Part shown: positions 5,504 through 5,517 of the stretch, one piece after another
Layout: the number at the start of each line of letters is the position of its first letter
How positions within the stretch are numbered: position 1 is the first letter of the stretch
Position numbers and translations under genes: made by a program
The notes under the pieces: generated by a model
Told to the model about the DNA's origin: nothing
The model's input: the letters and a program-made list of their open reading frames with translations, nothing else
The model's database searches: none
DNA from: Gemmatimonadaceae bacterium
Lineage (GTDB): Bacteria > Gemmatimonadota > Gemmatimonadetes > Gemmatimonadales > Gemmatimonadaceae
Assembly (NCBI GenBank): GCA_013361745.1
Contig: JABFXM010000177.1
Span: 1-5,517 of the forward strand
DNA: 5,517 nt
Direction of reading: 5' to 3'

Positions 5504-5517
5504 TCGTCCCCGTTCTC
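5500..5517 (+). CDS. Start of a downstream gene (partial, cut by window end)
   Basis: GTG 5500-5502 overlaps the TGA stop (5501-5503) of the preceding gene in a GTGA arrangement, common for translationally coupled genes. It reads MIVPVL before the window ends. That beginning would fit a family 2 glycosyltransferase, whose first strand often reads like IVPVLNE, and would suit a neighbour of a nucleotide-sugar-type protein. Six residues cannot establish this, and no Shine-Dalgarno sequence is evident. Confidence 0.35.

Overview
The window is high in G+C, with strongly G/C-biased third codon positions and secreted or lipid-anchored proteins of environmental, Gram-negative type. The protein style (a DUF1080 lipoprotein, a ZU5-like lipoprotein, an M23 peptidase whose signal peptide ends in GAQ) suggests a Gemmatimonadota-like soil or sediment bacterium. 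That placement is an inference from style and is not proven here. No RNA gene, CRISPR array, insertion sequence, phage gene or defence system was seen.

Layout: bases 1-31 probably hold the last codons of an upstream gene. Bases 42-145 hold a hairpin plus a nine-unit heptanucleotide repeat that runs almost into the next start codon. A DUF1080 (3-keto-disaccharide hydrolase family) lipoprotein (151-960) and a TPR protein (1108-1953, probably beginning upstream at a CTG at 1015) lie in tandem on the plus strand. A perfect palindrome at 1953-1980 ends the TPR gene and faces a convergent gene, a small ZU5-like lipoprotein (2005-2604, minus). A quiet spacer follows, with a probable promoter for that lipoprotein and a strong minus-strand terminator at 2869-2904. 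That terminator serves an exported M23 zinc endopeptidase (2954-3904, minus). Bases 3905-4354 form a divergent spacer with an A+T-rich core. The last gene (4355-5503, plus) encodes a nucleotidyltransferase-fold protein with a left-handed beta-helix. Its stop codon overlaps a GTG that probably opens the next gene, cut by the window edge.

The genes do not form one obvious pathway. Three of the five are exported envelope proteins: a sugar-active lipoprotein, a lipoprotein of unknown role and a peptidoglycan hydrolase. The fifth looks like a nucleotide-sugar enzyme, but both its nucleotide signature and its metal-binding aspartate appear to be lost. That probable pseudoenzyme, the heptamer repeat and the CTG start are the points most worth a second look. 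I do not see a clear new multi-gene system.
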